This document shows, in pieces, positions 16,700 to 24,855 of a stretch of DNA of 60,692 nucleotides. The stretch is from an uncultured SAR86 cluster bacterium (lineage in GTDB: Bacteria; Pseudomonadota; Gammaproteobacteria; Magnimaribacterales; AG-339-G14): the NCBI GenBank assembly GCA_902514645.1, contig CABXRO010000005.1:1-60692 (forward strand). The letters run 5' to 3'. The stretch's first letter is position 1, and each line of letters begins with the position of its first letter. Made by a program: the position numbers and the translations under genes. The notes below the pieces were generated by a model. That model was given only the letters and a program-made list of their open reading frames with translations. It ran no database searches and had not been told where the DNA came from.

Positions 16700-17797
16700 T
16701 TAGGGCTTATCGAAAAGGTCCTTAAACCCACTAGGCTCGTGAGGCCCCAAAAACAATTGTTCTAGAACACCCCGACCTTGAAGCTCTTTTTCAGGAGTCT
16801 TAAGCTTAACTTCACACAATGATTGAATGTGAAGAAATGGCGGATCTTGCGGATCGTCATTCAAATCATAGGTGTCGTAGTGAGTTTCTAATTCTCCTTT
16901 GAATTGGCCATGGCCCCAATCAGGGTGCATGTACCCTAAGCCACACATAAACATATTCACTTTAGGAGTAATTTGAAATTCAAATAAATCCTCTTGTGAA
17001 GTTTTTAAGTTCAAAGACAACGATTCAACTCTTCTTGTTTTGGGTAAGTAAGAGATAGACTTTTGATGTGAAACAAAATTAGACTGTTCTTTTCCGTCAT
17101 CGAATTGTATTTTTGCGAAAGCATTATCAGCTTCTCCTTTTTCATTATCAATGTAATAAATGTGTGTTGCTAACTCATCAAAATGAACGGGAGCCCAAAG
17201 CCAAAAAAATTGGGGCATTTCAAAAGGCACCATAGGTTGACTATCGCCCGCACCAACAGGCCTAACCCCCCAAGATCTGTCTCTAGTTCCAATAAATTCT
17301 TTTGGAGATATTTTGATAACTTCATCTTTTATTTTAATTTCTCCAGACCAATTTCCATGCTGAGTTAACCTACAGGTATCCATTATTTTTCTTGGGCCAT
17401 TAAAAAGAGTCATATTTGGCTCCTGCATGGGTTCAAATCTTTTGGTGAATTCTAGCTTTGCTGTAATGTCTGAATCATTATTTGTCAGTTCAACTGAAAG
17501 CTTTTCTAAAGGCTCAAGAACTTTAACTTCAATAGGGCCTACTTTTGTATCAAGTCTTTCGAGTCCCAAAATTCTTGAAGATCTTATATTATGCTGCTTT
17601 CCATCAACGGCTATGGTGAAAGAAGCATCCATGATGTTCAAATTAGGATACAAGCAAAGTACAGCAGCAAAATAAAAATCTTCTTTTTTGGAATACCCAT
17701 TAAAAAAATATCGATCATAAAAATTTCTTTCTGTACCAACTTCTGAAACAGGATGGGGTAGTTGGTGAATTGGATAATCGTCTGCTTTAGTAATCAT
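16700..17797 (-). CDS. CrtC/AttH lipocalin-like protein of unknown function
   Basis: A 365-aa protein without signal peptide. The segments GTRDRSWGVRPVGAGDSQP and FFWLWAPVHFDELATHIYY recall proteins once labelled hydroxyneurosporene synthase-like, which adopt a doubled lipocalin fold. The central charged motif RDRSWG is the best-conserved-looking feature. It sits 2 bases upstream of the APH-like kinase and 14 bases after CIA30, so it probably works on the same small hydrophobic substrate; that is inference. No pathway can be named. The carotenoid hydratase activity of CrtC should not be assumed. Confidence 0.6.
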   Translation of the reverse strand: MITKADDYPIHQLPHPVSEVGTERNFYDRYFFNGYSKKEDFYFAAVLCLYPNLNIMDASFTIAVDGKQHNIRSSRILGLERLDTKVGPIEVKVLEPLEKLSVELTNNDSDITAKLEFTKRFEPMQEPNMTLFNGPRKIMDTCRLTQHGNWSGEIKIKDEVIKISPKEFIGTRDRSWGVRPVGAGDSQPMVPFEMPQFFWLWAPVHFDELATHIYYIDNEKGEADNAFAKIQFDDGKEQSNFVSHQKSISYLPKTRRVESLSLNLKTSQEDLFEFQITPKVNMFMCGLGYMHPDWGHGQFKGELETHYDTYDLNDDPQDPPFLHIQSLCEVKLKTPEKELQGRGVLEQLFLGPHEPSGFKDLFDKP

Positions 17798-17811
17798 ATT
17801 TTTTAATTTTA

Positions 17812-18354
17812 TTATTTAGAAAAGCTCATCGAAGCTATATCAATTTCCATATCAAAATCCCTTCCAGAAGCTTCAACGCCAATAAGTTTTATTTTTTTAG
17901 GGTTAAGGTTCCTTTTTTTTGGGCTTTTATTACTGTATCGAATGAATTCATTAAATTCAATTTCAAAATCTTGCCATTCATTAGTGACTTCAAATTCGCT
18001 GAGATATCTCACCCAAGGAAAGATCGAGCCTCTGGTTTTTATATGGATAAAATACTTTTCGTTATTTCCTCTTGCCTTGAATTTTATTTTAGAAAAGTCA
18101 CTTAAATTATTCGCATCAATTTCTTTTCTGAACATTAAAAACCCTCCACCATCGGTAGAAACATTTCCTTTTGCAGAGATAAAATCAAAACTTTCATTTG
18201 TAGATTCTTTTAATGCCATCGAACCATCAGATTTGCCTCCCATGACTTGATCTTTTACAAAACGCCAAGCATCTATATCGATATTTTTTTTGGGCAGAAT
18301 TTCAAAAGAAAGCATATTAAAAGACAAAAAGATTAATAAAAAATATTTCAGCAT
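17812..18354 (-). CDS. CIA30-family protein with signal peptide
   Basis: A 180-aa protein with an N-terminal hydrophobic segment (MLKYFLLIFLSFNMLSF) followed by a domain resembling complex I intermediate-associated protein 30, a carbohydrate-binding-like jelly roll. Typical segments are WRFVKDQVMGGKSDG near the start, GFLMFRKEIDANNLSDF, and IKLIGVEASGRDFDMEIDIASM at the end. Bacterial members are exported proteins of unknown role, not known to take part in NADH dehydrogenase assembly. It starts 3 bases after def. Confidence 0.75.
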   Translation of the reverse strand: MLKYFLLIFLSFNMLSFEILPKKNIDIDAWRFVKDQVMGGKSDGSMALKESTNESFDFISAKGNVSTDGGGFLMFRKEIDANNLSDFSKIKFKARGNNEKYFIHIKTRGSIFPWVRYLSEFEVTNEWQDFEIEFNEFIRYSNKSPKKRNLNPKKIKLIGVEASGRDFDMEIDIASMSFSK

Positions 18355-18357
18355 AAT

Positions 18358-18918
18358 TTAGTCTAAAAGTTTTCTTGACGCTATGTTTGTTAATTCTTCT
18401 TCAAAAACTAAGTCTTTTGTCGAATTAAGTCTATCGACATATAAAAATCCAAATAAATGATCAAGTTCATGTTGAAATACGGTTGCTAAAAAATCTTCAA
18501 CAATTACTTCTTTTTCATCGGCATGTTCGTTGAGATAATTAATTTTAAGCTGTCGTGGCCTTTCAACATATCCTCTTAAGCCAGGAACACTCAAACAACC
18601 CTCCCAAAAGCCCTGTTTTTGATGATCAATTACTTCTAGTTTTGGGTTAAATATGACAAATTCCTCAGAATTTTCTAAATTATCATATCTTTCTGATTCA
18701 CTTTCCAATTTTATAACCGCTAATTGGATAGATATTCCTATTTGGGGTGCAGCCAAGCCTATTCCACCAGCTTTTTTCATAACATCCCACATTTTAGGAA
18801 TTAATTCTTGTATTTCGGAAGATAAGATTTCTTTTTTAGTAAGTTCTTTTGCAGTTTGTCTTAAAACAGGATTACCTAATTTTAAGATTTCGAACTCATT
18901 TTCAGAAATTTTTGTCAT
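18358..18918 (-). CDS. def: Peptide deformylase
   Basis: A 186-aa metalloenzyme that removes the formyl group from nascent proteins. All three motifs are intact: GGIGLAAPQIG (residues 51-61), EGCLSVPG (Cys108, metal ligand) and FQHELDH (His150, Glu151, His154). It is the first gene of the run down to tadA. The fmt gene usually found beside def is not next to it here, so there may be another def-fmt locus elsewhere; this cannot be checked in the window. Confidence 0.93.
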   Translation of the reverse strand: MTKISENEFEILKLGNPVLRQTAKELTKKEILSSEIQELIPKMWDVMKKAGGIGLAAPQIGISIQLAVIKLESESERYDNLENSEEFVIFNPKLEVIDHQKQGFWEGCLSVPGLRGYVERPRQLKINYLNEHADEKEVIVEDFLATVFQHELDHLFGFLYVDRLNSTKDLVFEEELTNIASRKLLD

Positions 18919-18960
18919 AAAAATACTTATTTATATTGTTAAATTTAGCTTTCACTAAAA

Positions 18961-18989
18961 TTGACTTAAGTTTTTAAAGGTCTTAAACT
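18961..18989 (+). promoter_or_regulatory. Promoter for the 19032 lipoprotein gene
   Basis: TTGACT at 18961-18966 and TAAACT at 18984-18989 are spaced by 17 bases, a good match to a sigma-70 promoter, in the 113-base gap divergent from def. AGGAG is present about 9 bases before the downstream ATG. Predicted by consensus only. Confidence 0.6.
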
Positions 18990-19031
18990 TGCCGTCGTAA
19001 AGGCATATTAAGTGTCTTAGGAGATTTATCA

Positions 19032-19517
19032 ATGATTTTAATCAATTTAAAGAATTTTTTTGGTCAATTTTCAAAACTATTAGTTTTGATGGTTTTCTTT
19101 GTTGGCTGCTCTAGTACTCCTTTTATGCAGAACAATATTGTTGCTACAAAATATCTTTTGGATAGTTTTGTTGAAGATGCTGGAGGAAAAGGACAAGTTA
19201 ATGCTGAAACTTATCATTGGGAAGTCGATGCTTCTGCTTTAGGTTGTGCTGAACTTCAAGCTGAAAGAATAAGACATTCTGCTTTAATTGATAGTGTTGC
19301 TGAAAAAGTAATAGAAAATTCATCCAGATCAACCAGTTACGCATCATACGGTCTGGAAATGCATGATCCAACTTTAGGCACCAGTTTTGTGGGTGTTAAA
19401 TCCACAGGATTAAACCCTGAGGTTTCAGAGTACAGAAAGTTAAAATTAGCAGTTGAAAAGTTGAAGTCTGCTTCAATTGATAAATGTACTTCTGCTGAAG
19501 TAATGAGAACTCCCTAA
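19032..19517 (+). CDS. Predicted small lipoprotein of unknown function
   Basis: A 161-aa protein with a lipoprotein signal peptide: hydrophobic LLVLMVFFVG followed by Cys26 (VGC lipobox). The residues after Cys are Ser-Ser, which predicts outer-membrane sorting since there is no Asp at +2. The mature part contains DASALGCAELQAERIRHSALIDSVAEKV and one further Cys near the C-terminus (DKCTSAEV), so a disulfide with the internal Cys is possible. I do not recognise the family. It has its own promoter and is flanked by genes on the other strand, so it is probably monocistronic. Confidence 0.75.
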   Translation: MILINLKNFFGQFSKLLVLMVFFVGCSSTPFMQNNIVATKYLLDSFVEDAGGKGQVNAETYHWEVDASALGCAELQAERIRHSALIDSVAEKVIENSSRSTSYASYGLEMHDPTLGTSFVGVKSTGLNPEVSEYRKLKLAVEKLKSASIDKCTSAEVMRTP

Positions 19518-19530
19518 CTAAGGGAAAACT

Positions 19531-21045
19531 TTAATTAGTTTCCAAAGCTTTCAAAATTATCGACCTAGTATCAGCTGGGTCGATAACTGCATCTATCTCT
19601 AATTGAGTGGCGGCCTCCAATGCTTTTCCAGCATCGTACATTTTTTGAACAAGCTTGTTGAATAATTCTTCTCTTTCCTTTTCATCTTCAATGGCTTCCA
19701 GTTCTTTTTTATAGCCGAGTTTTACTGCTCCTTCTAGGCCCATTCCTCCGAACTCTCCTGTTGGCCAAGAAGCGGTAAAAATGGGTATGTAAAAACTTCC
19801 TCCAACCATAGCCATTGCGCCCAGTCCATAACCTTTTCTTAAGAAGATTGCTACCAAAGGAACTGAGATATTTGCACCTGCGTTGAATAGACTACCCATT
19901 TTCCTTACAGCTCCTTCTCTTTCACTATCAACACCAACCATAAAGCCAGGAGTATCTGCTAAAGAAACTATTGGAAGATTGTGTTCATTACAAATTGAAA
20001 TAAACTGTCCAGCTTTTTCAGCTGAAGTTGCATCCACAGCTCCGCCCAGATGCTGACAATCGTTTGCAATAAGGGCAACTGGCTTACCCTCTAATCTTAT
20101 AAACCCAGTAATTACACTTCGACCATAAATTTTTCTGACTTCCAGAAAGGAATCTTTATCGGCAATGATTTCTATAATATCTCTGACTGAGTAAGCCATC
20201 CTTCTATTTTCTGGAATGAGGTTTCTTAAAATCGACTGATCTTTAGTTTCCCATTTATTTAAACTTCCCTGAAAGTAAGAAAGTAATTTTTTTGCAAAAC
20301 TTGTTGCCTCTGCTTCGTTCTCCGCAAGGTAGTCTATAACACCTAATTTTTCTTGTTCTTCAGCTGGACCAATATCCTTTGGATTTACCTTTCCAAGTCC
20401 TCCACCTTCTATCATTGCCGGTCCTGCCATTCCCAACCAAGAATTTTTTGTAGAAATGCAAAAATCAGCAGTTCCAAATAATGCAGCATTGCCAGCAAAG
20501 CAATATCCATTATTGACAGCGATTCTTAGGCTTTTTCCTTTTAATTTAGCCCAATTACTAAATGAAGGAATATTTAATCCTGCAAATTGAACATGTACAT
20601 CCGTATCGCCTGGCCTACCTCCGCCTCCTTCTGTATACATTACGACGGGTAAATTTTGTTTTTCAGCTGTCTCGCAAATCCTATCTAGTTTTTTGTGGTG
20701 ATAATAACCTTGAGTTCCTGCCAAGACTGAATAATCATTGATGATTATTGCAGAAAGAGCTTTTTTATCATCTAAGATTTCACTATTAATTTTACCAAAT
20801 CCAGTGATTATCCCATCAGCAGCTGTTTCGGTTCTTAGCTCTTCAAGTTCCCTTCTACTTTTTTGCGCTGCAATAGCAAGTTGGCCATATTCTACAAAGG
20901 AATCTTTATCCACTAGATCATCAAGATTTTCTCTAGCTGTTCTATAACCTTTTTCGTATCTTTTCTCTCTTGCTGCTCCCCTTTCTTCATCTAGAGTTTT
21001 AGATAATCTTTTATGAAGTTCTATGAGCTCTGATCTTTTTGACAT
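19531..21045 (-). CDS. Biotin-dependent acyl-CoA carboxylase, carboxyltransferase (beta) subunit
   Basis: A 504-aa carboxyltransferase of the PccB/MccB/AccD fused type. The N-terminal half carries EGGGGRPGD and GLGKVNPKDIGPAEEQEKLGVIDY, and the C-terminal half carries HLGGAVDATSAEKAGQFI, ADTPGFMVGVDSEREGAVRKMGSL and the oxyanion segment RKGYGLGAMAMVG. It moves CO2 from carboxybiotin to an acyl-CoA such as propionyl- or methylcrotonyl-CoA. No biotin carboxylase or biotin carrier gene is nearby, so the partner must be encoded elsewhere. It starts immediately after the stop of the acyl-CoA ligase (TAAATG, no gap), which suggests the ligase supplies the substrate. Confidence 0.88.
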   Translation of the reverse strand: MSKRSELIELHKRLSKTLDEERGAAREKRYEKGYRTARENLDDLVDKDSFVEYGQLAIAAQKSRRELEELRTETAADGIITGFGKINSEILDDKKALSAIIINDYSVLAGTQGYYHHKKLDRICETAEKQNLPVVMYTEGGGGRPGDTDVHVQFAGLNIPSFSNWAKLKGKSLRIAVNNGYCFAGNAALFGTADFCISTKNSWLGMAGPAMIEGGGLGKVNPKDIGPAEEQEKLGVIDYLAENEAEATSFAKKLLSYFQGSLNKWETKDQSILRNLIPENRRMAYSVRDIIEIIADKDSFLEVRKIYGRSVITGFIRLEGKPVALIANDCQHLGGAVDATSAEKAGQFISICNEHNLPIVSLADTPGFMVGVDSEREGAVRKMGSLFNAGANISVPLVAIFLRKGYGLGAMAMVGGSFYIPIFTASWPTGEFGGMGLEGAVKLGYKKELEAIEDEKEREELFNKLVQKMYDAGKALEAATQLEIDAVIDPADTRSIILKALETN

Positions 21046-22587
21046 TTATGATATTGCTGGAGCCGATTTTCCGAGTTTTTGTTCTCTTAAGGTTCTTTTC
21101 AAAACTTTCCCTGTAGCGTTTCTTGGTAAGGCTTCAACAAATTCCACACTTTTTGGTATTTTGAATTTTGCTAAATTTTTAAGACAATGATTAATAATAT
21201 CCTCACTAGATAAATTTTCATTAGGCTTTAAAGCAATAAAAGCTAGACCAACTTCTCCCCACTTTTCATCAGGTATACCTATGATTGCAGCTTCAGTAAT
21301 TTGAGGTAATTGGTAAAGCACATTTTCTACTTCAGCTGGATACACATTTTCACCGCCAGAAATATACATATCCTTTTGACGGTCTACAATATAAATAAAA
21401 CCTTCATCATCCATTTGTGCAGCATCTCCTGTCTTAAGCCAACCATCCACAAAAGAGTTTTTAGTGGCCTCCTCATTATTCCAATATCCTGGTGTGATAT
21501 TTGGACCTTTAATAAATATTTCTCCTACTTCGCCTTGCTTTACTTCATTGCCCTTTTCATCGACTATTTTTACCTCTGTATGTAACAAAGGTTTTCCTGC
21601 CGAGCCAATTTTTCGTGCAGAATCGTCACCAGATAATCCAATTCCGCCAGGACTGGTTTCTGTCATTCCCCAGCCTTGCCATAGTTCTACACCCTTGTTT
21701 TGCCAAGTTTCTATGATTACTTCGGCGCATGGTGCTCCACCTACTCCGGCTCCTTCTATTCTTGAAAAATCTGTTGTCGCAAAATTTGGATGTTGCATCA
21801 TAAACTGGAAAGGTGCAGGCACAGCAAAAAAATGTGTAATTCCAAAATCGGGGTTATCAATAATTTCCAAAGCTTTTCCTGGATCAAACTCTTTCATCAG
21901 TACAATTTGGCCACCATTATGCAAAATTGGATTTGCGTAACAGTTCATGCCGCCTGTATGAAATAATGGCAAAACAACAAGTTGAATTGTTTTATCAGTA
22001 ATTCTTGCAGTAGCACCTAAATTTACAGTATTGAAAAATTGCATTTGATGATTAATCATGGCGCCTTTCGGGTGACCAGTCGTACCGGAGGTATACATCA
22101 ACATAATTAAGTCATCATGATTACTTTCTACGGTTTCAAGATCATTATTTTCTATAATAGCTTGTTCATATTCACTGCCAAAATTGTTTTCTTCGATCAT
22201 CAAAGAGCTTTTTATTTCGCAATCTTTTATTAGTTCTTGAGCAATATCCTTAAACTCAATTGAATAAATCAAACTCATTGGCTTGCTATCATTCAAAATG
22301 TATTCAAGTTCTGGCTTAGTTAGCCTCCAGTTAAGAGGTAATTCAACACCGCCAATTTTTCCACAGGCAAATTCAAGTTCAAAAACTTCGGCGCAGTTAT
22401 GGGCTAAAATCGCGACTCGGTCCCCTTTTTTCAAACCTTTTTTTTGCAACCAACCCGCTAATGATTTAGATCTTTCATTCAATTCATAATAAGAGGTTTC
22501 TCGACCATTTGAGATCTCTTTGATAGCAATTTTTTTTGGCCTAAAGTTAGATTGATACTCTACCCAGTCGTAATATTTTACAGTCAT
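21046..22587 (-). CDS. AMP-forming acyl-CoA ligase
   Basis: A 513-aa member of the ANL adenylating family that activates a carboxylic acid to its CoA thioester through an acyl-AMP. The phosphate loop is MYTSGTTGHPKGAM, followed by GWGMTETSPGG, the ATP-binding GWLKTGDAAQMDDEGFIYIVDRQKDMYISGGENVYPAEVE, and the catalytic lysine near the C-terminus in PRNATGKVLKR. Length fits medium/long-chain ligases. It is directly joined to the carboxyltransferase gene, so both probably act in one acyl-CoA pathway. The 178 bases upstream of its start hold no other gene until the small plus-strand ORF at 22766. Confidence 0.9.
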   Translation of the reverse strand: MTVKYYDWVEYQSNFRPKKIAIKEISNGRETSYYELNERSKSLAGWLQKKGLKKGDRVAILAHNCAEVFELEFACGKIGGVELPLNWRLTKPELEYILNDSKPMSLIYSIEFKDIAQELIKDCEIKSSLMIEENNFGSEYEQAIIENNDLETVESNHDDLIMLMYTSGTTGHPKGAMINHQMQFFNTVNLGATARITDKTIQLVVLPLFHTGGMNCYANPILHNGGQIVLMKEFDPGKALEIIDNPDFGITHFFAVPAPFQFMMQHPNFATTDFSRIEGAGVGGAPCAEVIIETWQNKGVELWQGWGMTETSPGGIGLSGDDSARKIGSAGKPLLHTEVKIVDEKGNEVKQGEVGEIFIKGPNITPGYWNNEEATKNSFVDGWLKTGDAAQMDDEGFIYIVDRQKDMYISGGENVYPAEVENVLYQLPQITEAAIIGIPDEKWGEVGLAFIALKPNENLSSEDIINHCLKNLAKFKIPKSVEFVEALPRNATGKVLKRTLREQKLGKSAPAIS

Positions 22588-22765
22588 TATTTATCTACAT
22601 TTATGAAAATCAGTCGTTTAACTATGCTTCAAATAAATTTTGGATGCAATAATTTAGAGTTGTATTAATTTGTAATAAAAAATTTTTTTTTAATAAATTT
22701 TATATAAAGGTATAAGCAAAAATCACCTGTTGATTGTCTATTATATCAGTCCTTTTAGAGATGAG

Positions 22766-22873
22766 ATGATTAGTGAATATTTAAAATCAGTTTGGAATTT
22801 TTGTAGGGATTATCCTTTTTATGCAGTTGCCTTTTTCTATGGCGGCTACTTAATAGGTGTAGTCTACTTTTAG
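22766..22873 (+). CDS. Candidate 35-aa single-pass membrane protein
   Basis: Too short for the ORF track. ATG at 22766 opens MISEYLKSVWNFCRDYPFYA followed by VAFFYGGYLIGVVYF and TAG. Residues about 17-35 form one hydrophobic, tyrosine- and glycine-containing helix after a short mixed-charge head, a layout common in small inner-membrane proteins. It lies in an otherwise empty gap, preceded by AT-rich sequence and a weak purine-rich site (TAGAGATGAG). Its stop overlaps the stop of the convergent phyH by 4 bases, the same geometry as lexA/topA and xthA/tadA here. I do not recognise the protein. Confidence 0.5.
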   Translation: MISEYLKSVWNFCRDYPFYAVAFFYGGYLIGVVYF

Positions 22874-23766
22874 TTTTTTGTAGATTTTTGAACCAGTTCC
22901 TTAGGGTCTGGAATATCAGAGTACTCGTCAAAAGCCCTATCCTTAAATATGTTTTCTGGCGAAACAGATTCATATTCTGCATTTTCATCTAATGGATCAG
23001 AATAGAAACCAAGTACGTATCCTCCCTTAGAGTATCCTATTAAAGATCTTATTTCAGGCGAAATATCTTTTGCAATCTCAGGAGGACAGGATAGATATTG
23101 ATTTTCTTCCTGACGCAGCCAATTAAGAGCATAATGCAAAAAAATTCCAGTTCGAATATCATTTTTAGAAGTATTTTCTCCTCCGCCATGCAATACAGTT
23201 CCAGTATAAAGAAGTACTGATCCCGCTTTCATTTCAGCATAAGCTATTTCATCGTCATTAGGAATTCGGTCTTTTTCCCAGAGATGAGATCCAGGGACAA
23301 TCTGGGTGGCTCCATTTTCCTTAGTAAAATCTGTTACCGCCCAAATGGTACTCATAAGTGGTTCAACTTTCCTGGGTAGATAACCGCCCCAAATTCCTCT
23401 ATCTCTATGAAGAATTTGTTTACTTTCTCCTGGGCCAATACTTACTGCAGAAGTGAAATGCAGTTGATAACCATCACAGAAAGGAGATAAATACTTTTCG
23501 GAAACTTCATTAATTAAAAGATTTAATGCCAATTCTCTACATGCTTCAGATCTCGCAATTAATGCCCCAACTCTTTTAGTTTTAAATCCAGTAAATTCAT
23601 CCCTACCAAAAACATCATGTTTTAAATACGGTTTAAGATCTTGATTTATTCTAGAAATATCATCTGAGTGCAGGAGGTTATCAATTATCACTCCAGCATC
23701 CTTGTTAAGAACATCGATAATCTCTTCCGAAGAAGCTGAGTTTGAGAGGTGAACTAAATCAGCCAT
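22870..23766 (-). CDS. Phytanoyl-CoA dioxygenase (PhyH) family protein
   Basis: A 298-aa Fe(II)/2-oxoglutarate oxygenase. The iron ligands are visible as His120-x-Asp122 (ILHRDRGIWGG) and the distal His193 (GTVLHGGGENTS), with Arg205 (IRTGIF) as the likely 2-oxoglutarate carboxylate ligand. SHLWEKDRIPNDDEI is the usual segment following the double-stranded helix core. Family members hydroxylate acyl-CoAs or diverse small molecules. It follows the outer-membrane protein gene by 30 bases on the same strand, and the VOC gene lies one further upstream. Substrate cannot be read from sequence. Confidence 0.85.
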   Translation of the reverse strand: MADLVHLSNSASSEEIIDVLNKDAGVIIDNLLHSDDISRINQDLKPYLKHDVFGRDEFTGFKTKRVGALIARSEACRELALNLLINEVSEKYLSPFCDGYQLHFTSAVSIGPGESKQILHRDRGIWGGYLPRKVEPLMSTIWAVTDFTKENGATQIVPGSHLWEKDRIPNDDEIAYAEMKAGSVLLYTGTVLHGGGENTSKNDIRTGIFLHYALNWLRQEENQYLSCPPEIAKDISPEIRSLIGYSKGGYVLGFYSDPLDENAEYESVSPENIFKDRAFDEYSDIPDPKELVQKSTKN

Positions 23767-23796
23767 TTAAGAAATATACTATCAAAAGCAAGAAAC

Positions 23797-24828
23797 TTAA
23801 AAAGATTTTTGAAAACCAAATACTATATTGGTTTTGTCTTTCATCTGGAGACCATTTTTTTCATTGATTATTGAGTTAATAATCTCCAAAGCAAGTCTGT
23901 CTTCAGATCCAGGAAAGATTTTTGTAAGAAAATTAAAGCCCAAACCTATTTCAGCTGTAAAACCGCCATAATTTGATGTTATGGAGGTCTGAATTGGAGC
24001 TGTGATATTTGGATCAAGGCCTGAAATTTCTTTTTGATGGTTTAGTCTCAACCTCGATGAAATAGAAAAATTTTTGCTAAATGAATATTGATACCAAGAA
24101 TCAAAATAAGTTTTATCACCATAATGCCACTCCTTTGATGAAATATTTTTAAAGAACCTAATTTGATTTCCAAAAACATGTTCATCAGATAATGTATATA
24201 GGTTGGTGAAGCCAATAATCAAAGCAACAGATTCGTCTCCTGATTGCATACCATAAGGTAAAATCATTTCCATATTTGTATTCATGGGAGTAAGAACCTT
24301 GCCTTTTTCGTTTTTATCTCCAACAGAAAACTTTAAGCCAATTTCTCCATGCCACCTGCTTTTATCTTGCTCATCAATTTTTACTAATGCAGAAAAGGAT
24401 AAGCCAGACAGGTCCGATGAAGATGAATTGAATGAACCAATATTATTTCTCGTCATTGCGTGATAAGTATTTAAATTCATGGATTTATCCATAAACATTG
24501 TCATGAACATTAAAGTAACATCATCTGATGGAGCATACATGCCTCCAAGCGTTAACATTTTCATGCTCATTTTGATTGGAATAACACTAAGTTTTACTGG
24601 TGAGTTCGAATGTGGATTGTCTATAACTAAAATTTCGCTATCTGAGATTGAACTTCCGTCTAAAGAATTACTTTTCATTTTCATGTAAGAGGCTTTCAAA
24701 GAAATCATTGATTCTCCTTTTTTGTGCATATGATCGGCCATAACTCCAATAGGCGCATGGCCAATTGCTTGAGAACCAAACATCGATATCGAGAAAACTA
24801 AAAGGATAATTAAATGAATAGAGCGCAT
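23797..24828 (-). CDS. Methionine-rich outer-membrane beta-barrel protein
   Basis: A 343-aa exported protein with signal peptide (MRSIHLIILLVFSISMFGSQAIG). The mature part alternates polar and hydrophobic residues as in transmembrane beta strands and ends in phenylalanine (FGFQKSF), the usual barrel-terminal signal. It resembles the broad group annotated as phenol-degradation MetA-like or transporter-like outer-membrane proteins. The first half is rich in Met and His (GVMADHMHKKGE, MKMSMKM, MFMTMFMDKSM), which could bind copper or another soft metal; that is inference. It lies between the VOC and PhyH genes on the same strand. Confidence 0.7.
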   Translation of the reverse strand: MRSIHLIILLVFSISMFGSQAIGHAPIGVMADHMHKKGESMISLKASYMKMKSNSLDGSSISDSEILVIDNPHSNSPVKLSVIPIKMSMKMLTLGGMYAPSDDVTLMFMTMFMDKSMNLNTYHAMTRNNIGSFNSSSSDLSGLSFSALVKIDEQDKSRWHGEIGLKFSVGDKNEKGKVLTPMNTNMEMILPYGMQSGDESVALIIGFTNLYTLSDEHVFGNQIRFFKNISSKEWHYGDKTYFDSWYQYSFSKNFSISSRLRLNHQKEISGLDPNITAPIQTSITSNYGGFTAEIGLGFNFLTKIFPGSEDRLALEIINSIINEKNGLQMKDKTNIVFGFQKSF

Positions 24829-24855
24829 TTAGAGTACATTCTATCTTATTAAAAT

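Noticed and set aside
19518-19560. Imperfect hairpin GGGAAAACT...AGTTTCC near the lipoprotein stop
   Set aside because: The stem has a bulge, overlaps the carboxyltransferase end and is not followed by a T run; not a convincing terminator.
21464-21940. 158-aa plus-strand ORF opposite the acyl-CoA ligase
   Set aside because: It lies fully inside a well-supported ligase gene, with no family-like motif and low-complexity Ser/Pro content typical of antisense shadows.
22770-22988. 72-aa minus-strand ORF at the phyH 3' end
   Set aside because: It overlaps the last 119 bases of phyH in another frame; the plus-strand 35-codon ORF explains the remaining space better.
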